Below, piece by piece: positions 50,090-58,245 of a DNA stretch of 64,000 nt. Below the pieces are notes generated by a model, which was not told where the DNA came from, ran no database searches, and was given only the letters and a program-made list of their open reading frames with translations. A program made the position numbers and the translations under genes. Source of the DNA: Bradyrhizobium guangxiense. Lineage in GTDB: Bacteria > Pseudomonadota > Alphaproteobacteria > Rhizobiales > Xanthobacteraceae. The stretch lies in the NCBI RefSeq assembly GCF_004114915.1, contig NZ_CP022219.1:5982501-6046500 (forward strand). The letters run 5' to 3'. The stretch's first letter is position 1. Every line of letters starts with the position of its first letter.

Positions 50090-50134
50090 GCATGATCTTG
50101 TCGGAAAACCGCTGCACACTTTTCCGGATCATGC
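50090..50134. repeat. GCATGATC...GGATCATGC repeat with AAAACCGCTGCACACTTTT
   Basis: Ends complementary. Its inner sequence is the reverse complement of part of the unit at 12930-13019. It is a short repeat of the type common in Rhizobiales, located 20 bases before the next gene. Confidence 0.75.
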
Positions 50135-50153
50135 TGTAATCGCGGGAGTTCCC

Positions 50154-51023
50154 ATGAGCCTGAAATTCTCGGTCGGCGATCTCACCATCCATCGCGTCAT
50201 CGAGCAGGAGACCTCGTTCGTCCCGGCGCTGGAGATGCTGCCGGGATTGACGGCGGAGGTGCTGGCTGAGAACCGGGCGTGGATGCGTGAAGCCAAGGCG
50301 CTGGACGAGCAGGACGTGCTGCTGCTGTGCTTCCAGTCCTACGTGGTGAAGACGCCGCACCACACCATCCTGGTCGACAGCTGCATCGGCAACGACAAGC
50401 CCCGGCCCAATCGGCCGAAATGGAACATGAAGACCGACGACACTTACTTGCGTGCTCTGGGTGCCGCCGGTTTCTCGGTTGAGGATATCGACTTCGTGAT
50501 GTGCACCCATCTGCATGTCGATCATGTCGGCTGGAACACGCGGCTGGAGAATGGCCGCTGGGTGCCGACCTTCCCGAAGGCACGCTACGTCTTCGCCAGG
50601 CAGGAATTCGACCATTGGACCGCGCAGAATGCGAAGGCGGAAGTCCCGCCTTTCGCCGACAGCGTGCTGCCGGTGGTCGAGGCTAACAGGCACGAGCTCG
50701 TCGGCAACGACCATCAGATCGGCGACCATGTCCGCATCCTGCCGACACCCGGTCACACGCCGGGCCATATCGCCATCACCATGGGGCGCGGCAAGGACGA
50801 CGCCGTATTCTCGGGCGATCTCATGCACTCGCCCTTGCAGACGCTCTACCCGGAGCTGTCGATCAAGTTCGACGTCGATCCGGCCAGGGCCGCAACGACG
50901 CGCCGCGGCTTCCTGGAGCGCTATTGCGACACCGACACGCTGTGCTGCACGGCTCATTTCCCTTCGCCGTCGGTGGGGAAGATCAGGCGCAAGGGCAATG
51001 CGTTCGTGTGTGAGTCGGTTTGA
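50154..51023 (+). CDS. MBL-fold hydrolase (lactonase-like), copy 2
   Basis: 289 residues from ATG 50154 after GGGAG. Full metal motif CTHLHVDHVGWNT, then PTPGHTPGH and FSGDLMH. The region CTHLHVDHVGWNT...WVPTFPKARYVF is almost identical in copy 1 at 47534, so the two are paralogues with different N-terminal and C-terminal parts. Closely followed by the epoxide hydrolase, probably one operon from 48467 on. Confidence 0.85.
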   Translation: MSLKFSVGDLTIHRVIEQETSFVPALEMLPGLTAEVLAENRAWMREAKALDEQDVLLLCFQSYVVKTPHHTILVDSCIGNDKPRPNRPKWNMKTDDTYLRALGAAGFSVEDIDFVMCTHLHVDHVGWNTRLENGRWVPTFPKARYVFARQEFDHWTAQNAKAEVPPFADSVLPVVEANRHELVGNDHQIGDHVRILPTPGHTPGHIAITMGRGKDDAVFSGDLMHSPLQTLYPELSIKFDVDPARAATTRRGFLERYCDTDTLCCTAHFPSPSVGKIRRKGNAFVCESV

Positions 51024-51093
51024 TGTAACGCGGTTGCATCGCGAACTCCCGTACTCCCCTGGAGGGTGAGAGACACCTACGACGGAGGAAATG

Positions 51094-52242
51094 ATGACAT
51101 CACTCCCCGACATTCCCCTGCCCGCCGGCATCCGCTCGCGTTATGTCGACGGTATCAACGGCTTGCGGATGCACGTGCTGGAGGCGGGCTTCGAGACCAA
51201 GGGTCGGGCCTGCATCCTTCTGCTGCACGGTTTTCCGGAGCTTGCCTTCTCCTGGCGCAAGGTGATGCCCACGCTCGCCGCCGCCGGTTATCACGTGATC
51301 GCGCCGGACCAGCGCGGCTATGGCCGCACCACGGGATGGCGTGCGGATTACGACGGCGACCTCGCGCCGTTCTCGCTTCTCAACCTCGTGCGCGATGCGC
51401 TCGCTTTGGTGTCGGCGTTCGGCTACAGGCAGGTCGATGTCGTCGGACATGATTTCGGCAGCCCGGTCGCGGCCTGGTGCGCGCTGATAAGACCCGACGT
51501 GTTTCGTTCGGTGGCGCTGATGAGCGCGCCGTTCGGCGGAGCGCCGCCACTGCCGTTTGGCACGATCGAAGCGGCGGCCAAGCCTGCGGTCGAGGACCCC
51601 GTGCATCGCGAGCTCGCCGCGCTGCCGCGGCCGCGCAAGCACTATCAATGGTACTATTCGACACGCGAAGCCAATGCCGACATGCAGCAGGCGTCACAGG
51701 GCGTGCATGATTTCCTGCGTGCCTATTATCACCACAAGAGTGCGGACTGGACCGACAACAAACCGTATCCGCTCAAGTCATGGTCCGCGGCCGAACTTGC
51801 AAAGCTGCCGACCTATTACGTGATGGACGCCGGCGAGACCATGGCGGAGACGGTCGCGAAGGAAATGCCCTCGCCCGCCGCGATCGCCGCAAACCGATGG
51901 CTGCCGGACAGCGAGCTCGCCTATTACAGCGCCGAATATGGCCGCACCGGTTTCCAGGGCGGGCTGCAATGGTATCGCTATGGCACCTCGGGCATGCTGA
52001 ACAGCGAGATGCAGCTGTTCTCTGGCCGCAGCATCGACGTGCCCTCCTGCTTCATCTCGGGCAAGCAGGATTGGGGCACTTATCAACGCCCCGGCGTGTT
52101 CGAGGCGATGCAGGGGCGCGGCTGCACGAAGATGCTCGGCTGCCACCTCGTCGACGGTGCCGGTCATTGGGTGCAGCAGGAGCAGCCGGCTGAGGTCAGC
52201 CGGTTGCTGCTCGACTTTCTCGCAAAGGCCGGCACAGCCTGA
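51094..52242 (+). CDS. Alpha/beta hydrolase, epoxide hydrolase-like
   Basis: 382 residues; ATG 51094 is better spaced from GGAGGAA than ATG 51091. HGFPELAFSWRKVMPTL (oxyanion His-Gly), nucleophile Asp in VVGHDFGSP, and catalytic His in DGAGHWVQQEQP. An Asp nucleophile is typical of epoxide hydrolases and haloalkane dehalogenases. The lid region (about 150-300) is unusually long. Starts about 70 bases after copy 2 of the MBL hydrolase. Confidence 0.83.
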   Translation: MTSLPDIPLPAGIRSRYVDGINGLRMHVLEAGFETKGRACILLLHGFPELAFSWRKVMPTLAAAGYHVIAPDQRGYGRTTGWRADYDGDLAPFSLLNLVRDALALVSAFGYRQVDVVGHDFGSPVAAWCALIRPDVFRSVALMSAPFGGAPPLPFGTIEAAAKPAVEDPVHRELAALPRPRKHYQWYYSTREANADMQQASQGVHDFLRAYYHHKSADWTDNKPYPLKSWSAAELAKLPTYYVMDAGETMAETVAKEMPSPAAIAANRWLPDSELAYYSAEYGRTGFQGGLQWYRYGTSGMLNSEMQLFSGRSIDVPSCFISGKQDWGTYQRPGVFEAMQGRGCTKMLGCHLVDGAGHWVQQEQPAEVSRLLLDFLAKAGTA

Positions 52243-52273
52243 TTTGACCCGGAAACCGCGGCGCCCTATATCA

Positions 52274-52290
52274 TTTAGAACAATTCTAAA
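52274..52290. promoter_or_regulatory. Irr iron control element (ICE)
   Basis: TTTAGAACAATTCTAAA has exact 7-base arms and a 3-base spacer, the known ICE consensus (TTTAGAA-N3-TTCTAAA) bound by Irr in Bradyrhizobium. It lies 19 bases before the start of the MbfA gene, so Irr should repress it when iron is low. Confidence 0.9.
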
Positions 52291-52309
52291 CTGATGTGAC
52301 AGGACCGCC

Positions 52310-53281
52310 GTGAAGACGTTTGCCGAACTGACCGAGCGCGAGGTGCTGGCTGTCGCGATCTCCTCCGAGGAGGAGGACAGCCGCATCTACATGACCTTCG
52401 CGGAGGATCTGAAGGAACGCTACCCGGACTCGGCCAAGCTGTTCGAGCAGATGGCGGAGGAGGAGCGCGGCCATCGCCATATGCTGCTGGAGCTGTACGA
52501 GCAGCGCTTCGGCCAGCACTTGCCTCCGATCCGCCGCGAGGACGTCAAGGGCTTTCTGCGCCGCCGCCCGATCTGGCTGACCAAGAACCTGCCGCTCGAC
52601 ACGATCCGCCGGGAAGTCGAGACCATGGAGCTCGAGGCGGAGCGCTTCTATGCGAAGGCTGCCGAGCAGGCCGAGGACGTCAACGTGCGCCGGCTGCTCG
52701 GCGACCTCGCCGAGGCCGAGAAAAGCCATGAGCACACCGCCGCCAGGCTGACCGACGAGATCCTGAAGCCCGACGTGCGCGCCGAGGAGGACCGCACGCG
52801 CCGGCGGATGTTCGTGCTGCAATATGTGCAGCCGGGCCTCGCCGGCCTGATGGACGGCTCGGTCTCGACGCTGGCGCCACTGTTCGCCGCGGCCTTCGCC
52901 ACCCACCAGAACTGGCAGACGTTCCTGGTCGGCCTTGCCGCCTCGATCGGCGCGGGCATCAGCATGGGCTTTGCCGAAGCATTGTCCGACGACGGCTCGC
53001 TGACGGGGCGCGGCTCGCCCTGGCTGCGCGGCGTCACCTGCGGCGCGATGACGACGCTCGGCGGGCTCGGCCACACCGCGCCCTATCTCGTGCCGGATCG
53101 TTGGGCCAACGCGTTCTGGATCGCGACGGCGATCGCCTGCGTCGTGGTGTTCTTCGAATTGTGGGCGATCGCCTTCATCCGCTCGCGCTACATGGACACG
53201 CCGTTCCTGCAGGCGGTGTTCCAGATCGTGCTCGGCGGCGCGATCGTGCTCGCGGTGGGGATCCTAATCGGGGCGGCGTAG
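52310..53281 (+). CDS. mbfA: MbfA: ferritin-like domain fused to VIT1-type iron transporter
   Basis: 323 residues from GTG 52310. Ferritin/erythrin-like domain (about 1-150) with the iron ligands in [29 protein letters not shown] and [14 protein letters not shown]-like membrane domain (about 170-323) with about five segments and the [13 protein letters not shown] motif. It exports iron and protects from H2O2 in Bradyrhizobium (family knowledge). Controlled by the ICE box at 52274. Confidence 0.92.
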   Translation: MKTFAELTEREVLAVAISSEEEDSRIYMTFAEDLKERYPDSAKLFEQMAEEERGHRHMLLELYEQRFGQHLPPIRREDVKGFLRRRPIWLTKNLPLDTIRREVETMELEAERFYAKAAEQAEDVNVRRLLGDLAEAEKSHEHTAARLTDEILKPDVRAEEDRTRRRMFVLQYVQPGLAGLMDGSVSTLAPLFAAAFATHQNWQTFLVGLAASIGAGISMGFAEALSDDGSLTGRGSPWLRGVTCGAMTTLGGLGHTAPYLVPDRWANAFWIATAIACVVVFFELWAIAFIRSRYMDTPFLQAVFQIVLGGAIVLAVGILIGAA

Positions 53282-53295
53282 CTACCCTACCCACG

Positions 53296-53412
53296 GTGTC
53301 ATCGCCCGCGAAAGCGGGCGATCCAGTATTCCGGAGACCTGCGTCGGCGAGCCCGCTCTCACCATAATCGCCACGGCGTACTGGATCGCCCGGTCGAGCC
53401 GGGCGATGACAC
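53296..53412. repeat. GTGTCATCGCCCG...CGGGCGATGACAC intergenic repeat
   Basis: Complementary ends and the inner pair GGCGATCCAGTA/TACTGGATCGCC give a long hairpin. Lies just past mbfA and before the amidase gene, where it may end mbfA transcription. Confidence 0.8.
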
Positions 53413-53534
53413 AGACTTTATTGGTTGGCGGCCCCGCTGACAGCCAGCAGCACATCAATCGCGATCAAACAATCGTTGCAGCATTCGGCCAAACTGCGCA
53501 TCATCCTTCGACAACAAGAACAGGAGAAAGCGCC

Positions 53535-55007
53535 GTGGCCAGGTCGGAATGGAGTTTCAAGAGTGCGGTCGAGCTGTCGGCCGCATTGACCGCGAAGAAG
53601 GTCTCCGCGCTCGAGCTCGCGCAGGATGCGATCGATCGCATCGAGCGGCACGACGGCAAGGTCAACGCGATCTGCGTGCGCGATTTTGACCGCGCGCTCG
53701 GCGCAGCGCGCGATGCGGACGCCGCCCTGGCGCGCGGCGAGCGCAAGCCCTTGCTCGGCCTGCCGGTCACGGTGAAGGAATCCTACAACGTCGCCGGCCT
53801 GCCGACGACCTGGGGCTGGCTCCCGCAGAAGGATTTCAGGCCGGCAGAGGATGCGCTCTCGATCAGCCGGGTGAAGCACGCCGGCGGTGTCATTGTCGGC
53901 AAGACCAACGTTCCCGTCGGGTTGGGAGACTGGCAGAGCTACAACGACATCTACGGCACGACGAACAATCCGTACGACCTCGGCCGCACGCCCGGCGGCT
54001 CATCGGGCGGCTCGTCGGCAGCGCTTGCGGCCGGCTACGGTCCGCTCTCGCTCGGGTCCGACATTGGCGGTTCGCTGCGCGTGCCGGCGTTCCATTGCGG
54101 CGTCTACGCGCACAAGCCGACCTACAATCTCTGCCCCACGCGCGGCCATACGCCGCCGCCATTTCCGGCGATTCCGATGGAACGCGACATGGCGGTGATC
54201 GGGCCGATGGCCCGTAGCGCAGCCGATCTCACGCTGCTGCTGGACGTGATGGCCGGCCCCGATCCGCTGGACCTTGGCGTCGGATACAAGCTCGCGCTGC
54301 CCGACGCGCGCCACGCCCGGCTAAAGGATTTCCGCCTGCTGGTGATCGACAGCCATCCATTGCTGCCTGCAAATGCCGAGATCCGCGGCGCGATCGAGAA
54401 GCTGGCCGGGCAATTGACGAGCCTCGGCGCGAGCGTCGCGCGCGAAAGCCCACTGTTTCCTGACTTCGGCGAAGCCTCGCGCCTCTACATGCGCATGCTG
54501 ATGGGCTTTCTGGGCGCCTTCTTTGCACCCGACATTCTCGCCGGGGCCCGGGCCGGCGCGGCGCAGCTCTCACCCGACGACAAGAGCCTTGCCGCGGAGC
54601 GGCTGCGCGGCATGACCAGCACCCATCAGGCCTGGGTGTTCGACGAGGGCGCGCGCGCCGGGCTGCGCGCGCAGTGGCGGCAATTGTTCAGGACATTCGA
54701 TGCGGTGATCTGCCCGATCATGCCGACTCCCGCCTATCCGCACGATCATTCACCGGAGCAAGAGAAGCGCCGGATCAATATCGACGGCAAGGACCATGCC
54801 TATCCGGACCAGCTTGCCTGGCCCGGCATCGCCACGCTGACGGGCCTGCCGGCCACGGCCGTTCCGCTCGGCCTGTCGAAGGACGGCCTGCCGGTCGGCG
54901 TCCAGATCATCGGCCCCTTCCTCGAGGACCGCACGCCGCTCAAGCTCGCCGAGCTGATCGAGCGCGAATTCGGCGGCTTCGTGCCGCCGCCAATGTTCAA
55001 CGACTAG
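53535..55007 (+). CDS. Amidase signature family enzyme
   Basis: 490 residues from GTG 53535 after CAGGAGAAAG. Amidase signature with catalytic Ser-cisSer-Lys: Lys in LPVTVKESYN, the serine cluster GRTPGGSSGGSSAALAAGYGPLSLGSDIGGSLR. It hydrolyses an amide in the cytoplasm. Substrate unknown. Followed 18 bases later by an NTF2-like gene in the same operon. Confidence 0.88.
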   Translation: MARSEWSFKSAVELSAALTAKKVSALELAQDAIDRIERHDGKVNAICVRDFDRALGAARDADAALARGERKPLLGLPVTVKESYNVAGLPTTWGWLPQKDFRPAEDALSISRVKHAGGVIVGKTNVPVGLGDWQSYNDIYGTTNNPYDLGRTPGGSSGGSSAALAAGYGPLSLGSDIGGSLRVPAFHCGVYAHKPTYNLCPTRGHTPPPFPAIPMERDMAVIGPMARSAADLTLLLDVMAGPDPLDLGVGYKLALPDARHARLKDFRLLVIDSHPLLPANAEIRGAIEKLAGQLTSLGASVARESPLFPDFGEASRLYMRMLMGFLGAFFAPDILAGARAGAAQLSPDDKSLAAERLRGMTSTHQAWVFDEGARAGLRAQWRQLFRTFDAVICPIMPTPAYPHDHSPEQEKRRINIDGKDHAYPDQLAWPGIATLTGLPATAVPLGLSKDGLPVGVQIIGPFLEDRTPLKLAELIEREFGGFVPPPMFND

Positions 55008-55025
55008 CGGCGGGGAGCGAGTGTC

Positions 55026-55379
55026 ATGAGTCAGGACCTGGAAGAGCTCACCGCACTCAATCGCGACTACGTCGCCTCCGTGCAGAACTGCGACGTCAAG
55101 CGATTCGACGAAATCCTGGCGCCGGAGTTCTACTGCTCCAATCCCGACAAGACGCTGATCGACCGCGCGGCCTTCCTGGAGCAGACGGCGCGGCCGATCG
55201 CGATTCGCAATCTGCACGCGCATGACGTCGTCATCCGCATCATGGGCGACTTCGCCATCATCCACGCCGCGACGAGCTACACCACGGCGGACGGACAGCA
55301 GGCCACGGGCCGCTATACCGATTGCTGGGCAAAGCAGAACGGCAAGTGGCTCGCAGTGTCGGCGCACGTGTCGCGGTGA
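55026..55379 (+). CDS. NTF2-like (DUF4440) protein
   Basis: 117 residues: LTALNRDYVASVQNCDVKRFDEILAPEFYCSNP start and HAATSYTTADGQQATGRYTDCWAKQNGKWLAVSAHVSR end, typical of the SnoaL/DUF4440 cone-shaped fold. Likely small-molecule binding or enzyme. Co-transcribed with the amidase. Confidence 0.8.
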   Translation: MSQDLEELTALNRDYVASVQNCDVKRFDEILAPEFYCSNPDKTLIDRAAFLEQTARPIAIRNLHAHDVVIRIMGDFAIIHAATSYTTADGQQATGRYTDCWAKQNGKWLAVSAHVSR

Positions 55380-55644
55380 GGTTTTTTGCCCCTCCCGCAA
55401 ACAGCGGGGAGAGGTCGACGCCGGAGCTTAGCGCTGGCGGCGGGCGTCGGATTTTGCCAGGTCATTTCGATGGCCGCCCGTAAAGCAATCGCTAACCAAA
55501 CAATGTTTTCCCGGACAATGTGCGAGCTGCGCATCCAAGATTTATACAGCTGGCAATTGTTCGCCCGTCAGAACTGCAAGTCGCGAAAGGCCGTCAGGGG
55601 CTTCGACCGCGAGGAGGTCACGGCGACGGGCGGCGAAGCTCGGA

Positions 55645-57072
55645 ATGCTTGCGAGCCTGGCGAAGGGTACGCTCAAATCCAGCAAGAGTGATTGCGTGAC
55701 AAACAAACCAATCGAGATAGGCGCGCTCCGCGAGCCCTCTCATCGCGTCAATCCAGACCAATCGCTCCCCGCCGAGAGATGGCGCATTCCCATCGTCCTC
55801 ATGCTGGCGTGTGGATTTGCGGGCGTAGCACTCCGTTACCTCGCCCGGGAGCACACCAATGCCGATACATTCCAGTTCCTGATGCCGTGGTATGCCTTTG
55901 CCCGGGATCACGGCATCGGTGGGCTGGCCGAGACTTTCACCAACTACTCGCCATTTTACAGCTATCTCCTGCTGATTGCGACCCGCTTCGACGGACTCGC
56001 GCAGCCGCTTTCCCTGGTGAAGGCGCTTTCGGCAATCTTCGAGCTCGGCTGCGCGATCGTCGTCGCCCGGATGGTCTGGCGAGCGACGAGGGTGCCATTG
56101 CGCGCGTCCGTAGCCTTCTGCGCGATCTGGCTGGCACCGACGGTGCTCTTCAACGGCGCAATGTGGGGGCAGGCCGATGCGATCTGGACCTTCTTTGCCC
56201 TGCTGTCGGTGGCGATGTTCATGCGCAACCGAAACGGCGTTCTGCCATTCGCGGTCGCCTGCTCGGTCAAAGCCCAGGGCGTGTTCCTGGGACCGTTCGT
56301 GCTCGGCATGATCTTGCGCCGCAAGATTCACCTGGCGTGGCTTGCCGCCATTCCAGGAGTCTACGCGATCATCGCCATTCCGGTCCTCGTTGCAGGCCGA
56401 TCACTGGTCTCCGTGCTCGGCGTCTATCTCGGCCAGGCCAACATGTATCATCACCTGACCATGAATGCAGCGAACATCTGGGTGTTCGCAGGAGGAACGC
56501 CGTACACAACCGGAGTCGCCATTGGCCTCGTGCTCGCGGCAGCGAGCGGGCTTGCCCTCTCGATCTTCATCGCACAGTCCAGGCGGACCGGGCCGGAGTT
56601 CATTCTGCTCGTCGCGTGCGCGTCGCTCATTCTGATGCCGTACCTGCTTCCCAAGATGCACGAGCGCTATTTCTATGGGTTCGAACTTGCGAGCATCGCC
56701 CTGGCCTGCGTCAACCTGCGCTATCTGCCGTTCGCGGTGATCGCCCAGGTCGACGGCGTGCTATCCTATCTCGCATTCGAGAGCGACATCGTCATGGGCC
56801 TGTTGCCGGCGGCGCTCTGCAACACCTTTCTGGCGTTCTACCTCATGCTCGACCTCCGCCAGGGCGAACGTGGATATCGCCTTCCGAGATTGGCCTGGCT
56901 TGGCTTCGCCGCGTCGACGGCAGGATTGTTCTCTTATTTGCTGTTCGCCGGCGCCGGCCTGAACATATCGCCTGCCTATATGCTCGCCGCCGGCCTTGCT
57001 GCGCTCATGACGCTGCTGCTCGTCAAGGAGTCGCGCTGCGCCTCGAGCGACGGTCCGGTCCCGTCGCATTGA
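55645..57072 (+). CDS. GT-C fold membrane glycosyltransferase (mannosyltransferase-like)
   Basis: 475 residues from ATG 55645; GTG 55696 is an alternative start and neither has a strong ribosome site. About 11 membrane segments. The loop after the first segment has the Asp-bearing REHTNADTFQFLMPWYAFARDHG, and a late PKMHERYFYGFELA matches the HERY region of GT-C enzymes. It would transfer a sugar from a polyprenyl-phosphate donor. Target unknown; an isolated gene, with no other glycan gene near it. Confidence 0.75.
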   Translation: MLASLAKGTLKSSKSDCVTNKPIEIGALREPSHRVNPDQSLPAERWRIPIVLMLACGFAGVALRYLAREHTNADTFQFLMPWYAFARDHGIGGLAETFTNYSPFYSYLLLIATRFDGLAQPLSLVKALSAIFELGCAIVVARMVWRATRVPLRASVAFCAIWLAPTVLFNGAMWGQADAIWTFFALLSVAMFMRNRNGVLPFAVACSVKAQGVFLGPFVLGMILRRKIHLAWLAAIPGVYAIIAIPVLVAGRSLVSVLGVYLGQANMYHHLTMNAANIWVFAGGTPYTTGVAIGLVLAAASGLALSIFIAQSRRTGPEFILLVACASLILMPYLLPKMHERYFYGFELASIALACVNLRYLPFAVIAQVDGVLSYLAFESDIVMGLLPAALCNTFLAFYLMLDLRQGERGYRLPRLAWLGFAASTAGLFSYLLFAGAGLNISPAYMLAAGLAALMTLLLVKESRCASSDGPVPSH

Positions 57073-57081
57073 CATCATCTG

Positions 57082-58170
57082 CTAGCTGTCGAACACGATC
57101 ACGCTGCGCAGCGTCTTGCCGGCCTTCATGTTGGCAAAGCCCTCGTTGATCTCGGACAGCTTCAGCTTGGCCGAGATCCAGTCCTCCAGGTGCAGCCGGC
57201 CACGCAGATAGAAATCGACCAGGCGCGGCATGTCGACGCGGAAATGGTTGGAGCCCATCGAGGAGCCCTGGATCCTGCGCTCGCGCAGGAAATCGAAGCC
57301 GTGCAGCTCGATCTTCTGGCCGAACGGGATCATGCCGACGATGGTCGCGGTGCCGCCGGAGGCGAGCATGCCGAACGCCTGCTCGGCGGTCTCCTTGCGA
57401 CCGAGCACCTCGAAGGAATGATGCACGCCGCCATTGGTGAGGTCGCGGACCTGCTTCACCACGTCGCCATCGGCGGGGTTGATGATGTCGGTCGCCCCCC
57501 ACTTGGTTGCGAGCTGGAGCTTCGCCGGATTGGTGTCGATGGCGATGATGCGGCCGGCGCCCGCGATCTGTGCGCCGTTGATCGCGGCCATGCCGACGCC
57601 GCCGCAGCCGATCACCGCCACGGTCTCGCCCGCCGTCACCTTCGCGGTGTTCACCACCGCGCCATAGCCGGTGATGACGCCGCAGCCGATCAGCGCGGCA
57701 AGATCGAGCGGCATCTCCTTACGGATTTTGACGATCGCGTTCTCGTGCACCAGCATCTGCTCGGCAAAGGACGAGAGATTGAGGAACTGGTGCAGCTTTT
57801 CGGGCTTCGACCACTGCATCCGGTTCGAGGCCCCCGGCAGCATCTTCACCGTGGTGTCGGTGCAGAGCACGGTGCGGCCTGTGGTGCAGTTCTCGCAGGT
57901 GCCGCAGAACACCGACAGGCACGTGACGACGTGATCGCCCGGCTTGACGTAAGTGACATCCGAGCCGACCTGTTCGACGATTCCAGCGGATTCGTGCCCG
58001 AGCACCGCCGGCAGCGGATGCGGATAGAGGCCTTCCATGAAGTGCAGGTCGGAGTGGCAGAGTCCGGCGACCGCCGTGCGGATCAGGACCTCGCGCGGCC
58101 CCGGCTTCGGCAGGCTGATATCCTCGATGACGAGCGGCTTATTGACTTCATAGAGGACGGCGGCCTTCAT
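57082..58170 (-). CDS. Zinc-dependent alcohol dehydrogenase
   Basis: 362 residues from ATG 58170. Catalytic zinc site: Cys in GLCHSDLHF, GHESAG and a late Cys; structural zinc cluster CGTCENCTTGRTVLC; coenzyme motif GCGGVGMAAINGAQIAGAGRIIAID. Class III/NAD-dependent type, oxidising alcohols to aldehydes or ketones. It is followed after 75 bases on the same strand direction by the AidB-like gene, though with a hairpin between. Confidence 0.88.
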   Translation of the reverse strand: MKAAVLYEVNKPLVIEDISLPKPGPREVLIRTAVAGLCHSDLHFMEGLYPHPLPAVLGHESAGIVEQVGSDVTYVKPGDHVVTCLSVFCGTCENCTTGRTVLCTDTTVKMLPGASNRMQWSKPEKLHQFLNLSSFAEQMLVHENAIVKIRKEMPLDLAALIGCGVITGYGAVVNTAKVTAGETVAVIGCGGVGMAAINGAQIAGAGRIIAIDTNPAKLQLATKWGATDIINPADGDVVKQVRDLTNGGVHHSFEVLGRKETAEQAFGMLASGGTATIVGMIPFGQKIELHGFDFLRERRIQGSSMGSNHFRVDMPRLVDFYLRGRLHLEDWISAKLKLSEINEGFANMKAGKTLRSVIVFDS

Positions 58171-58212
58171 CGGTGTTTCCTCGTTGTTCTGATTTTCGTT
58201 GCGTGCGAACGT

Positions 58213-58235
58213 CACCTCTCCCTGCGGGAGAGGTG
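58213..58235 (-). terminator. CACCTCTCCC/GGGAGAGGTG hairpin
   Basis: Perfect 10-base arms around TGC, just past the AidB-like gene and before the alcohol dehydrogenase gene in the leftward direction. Related to the element at 2715. Confidence 0.6.
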
Positions 58236-58245
58236 AAGACCGAGC

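Noticed and set aside
46943..50119. Leftward open frame of about 1058 codons
   Set aside because: Antisense shadow of the MBL, FAH and GST genes; only the DUF3775 part at 46943-47419 is real.
47534..51023. Quorum-quenching lactonase pair as a firm call
   Set aside because: The metal motif alone does not prove lactonase activity; the neighbours point to catabolism, so the call is kept general.
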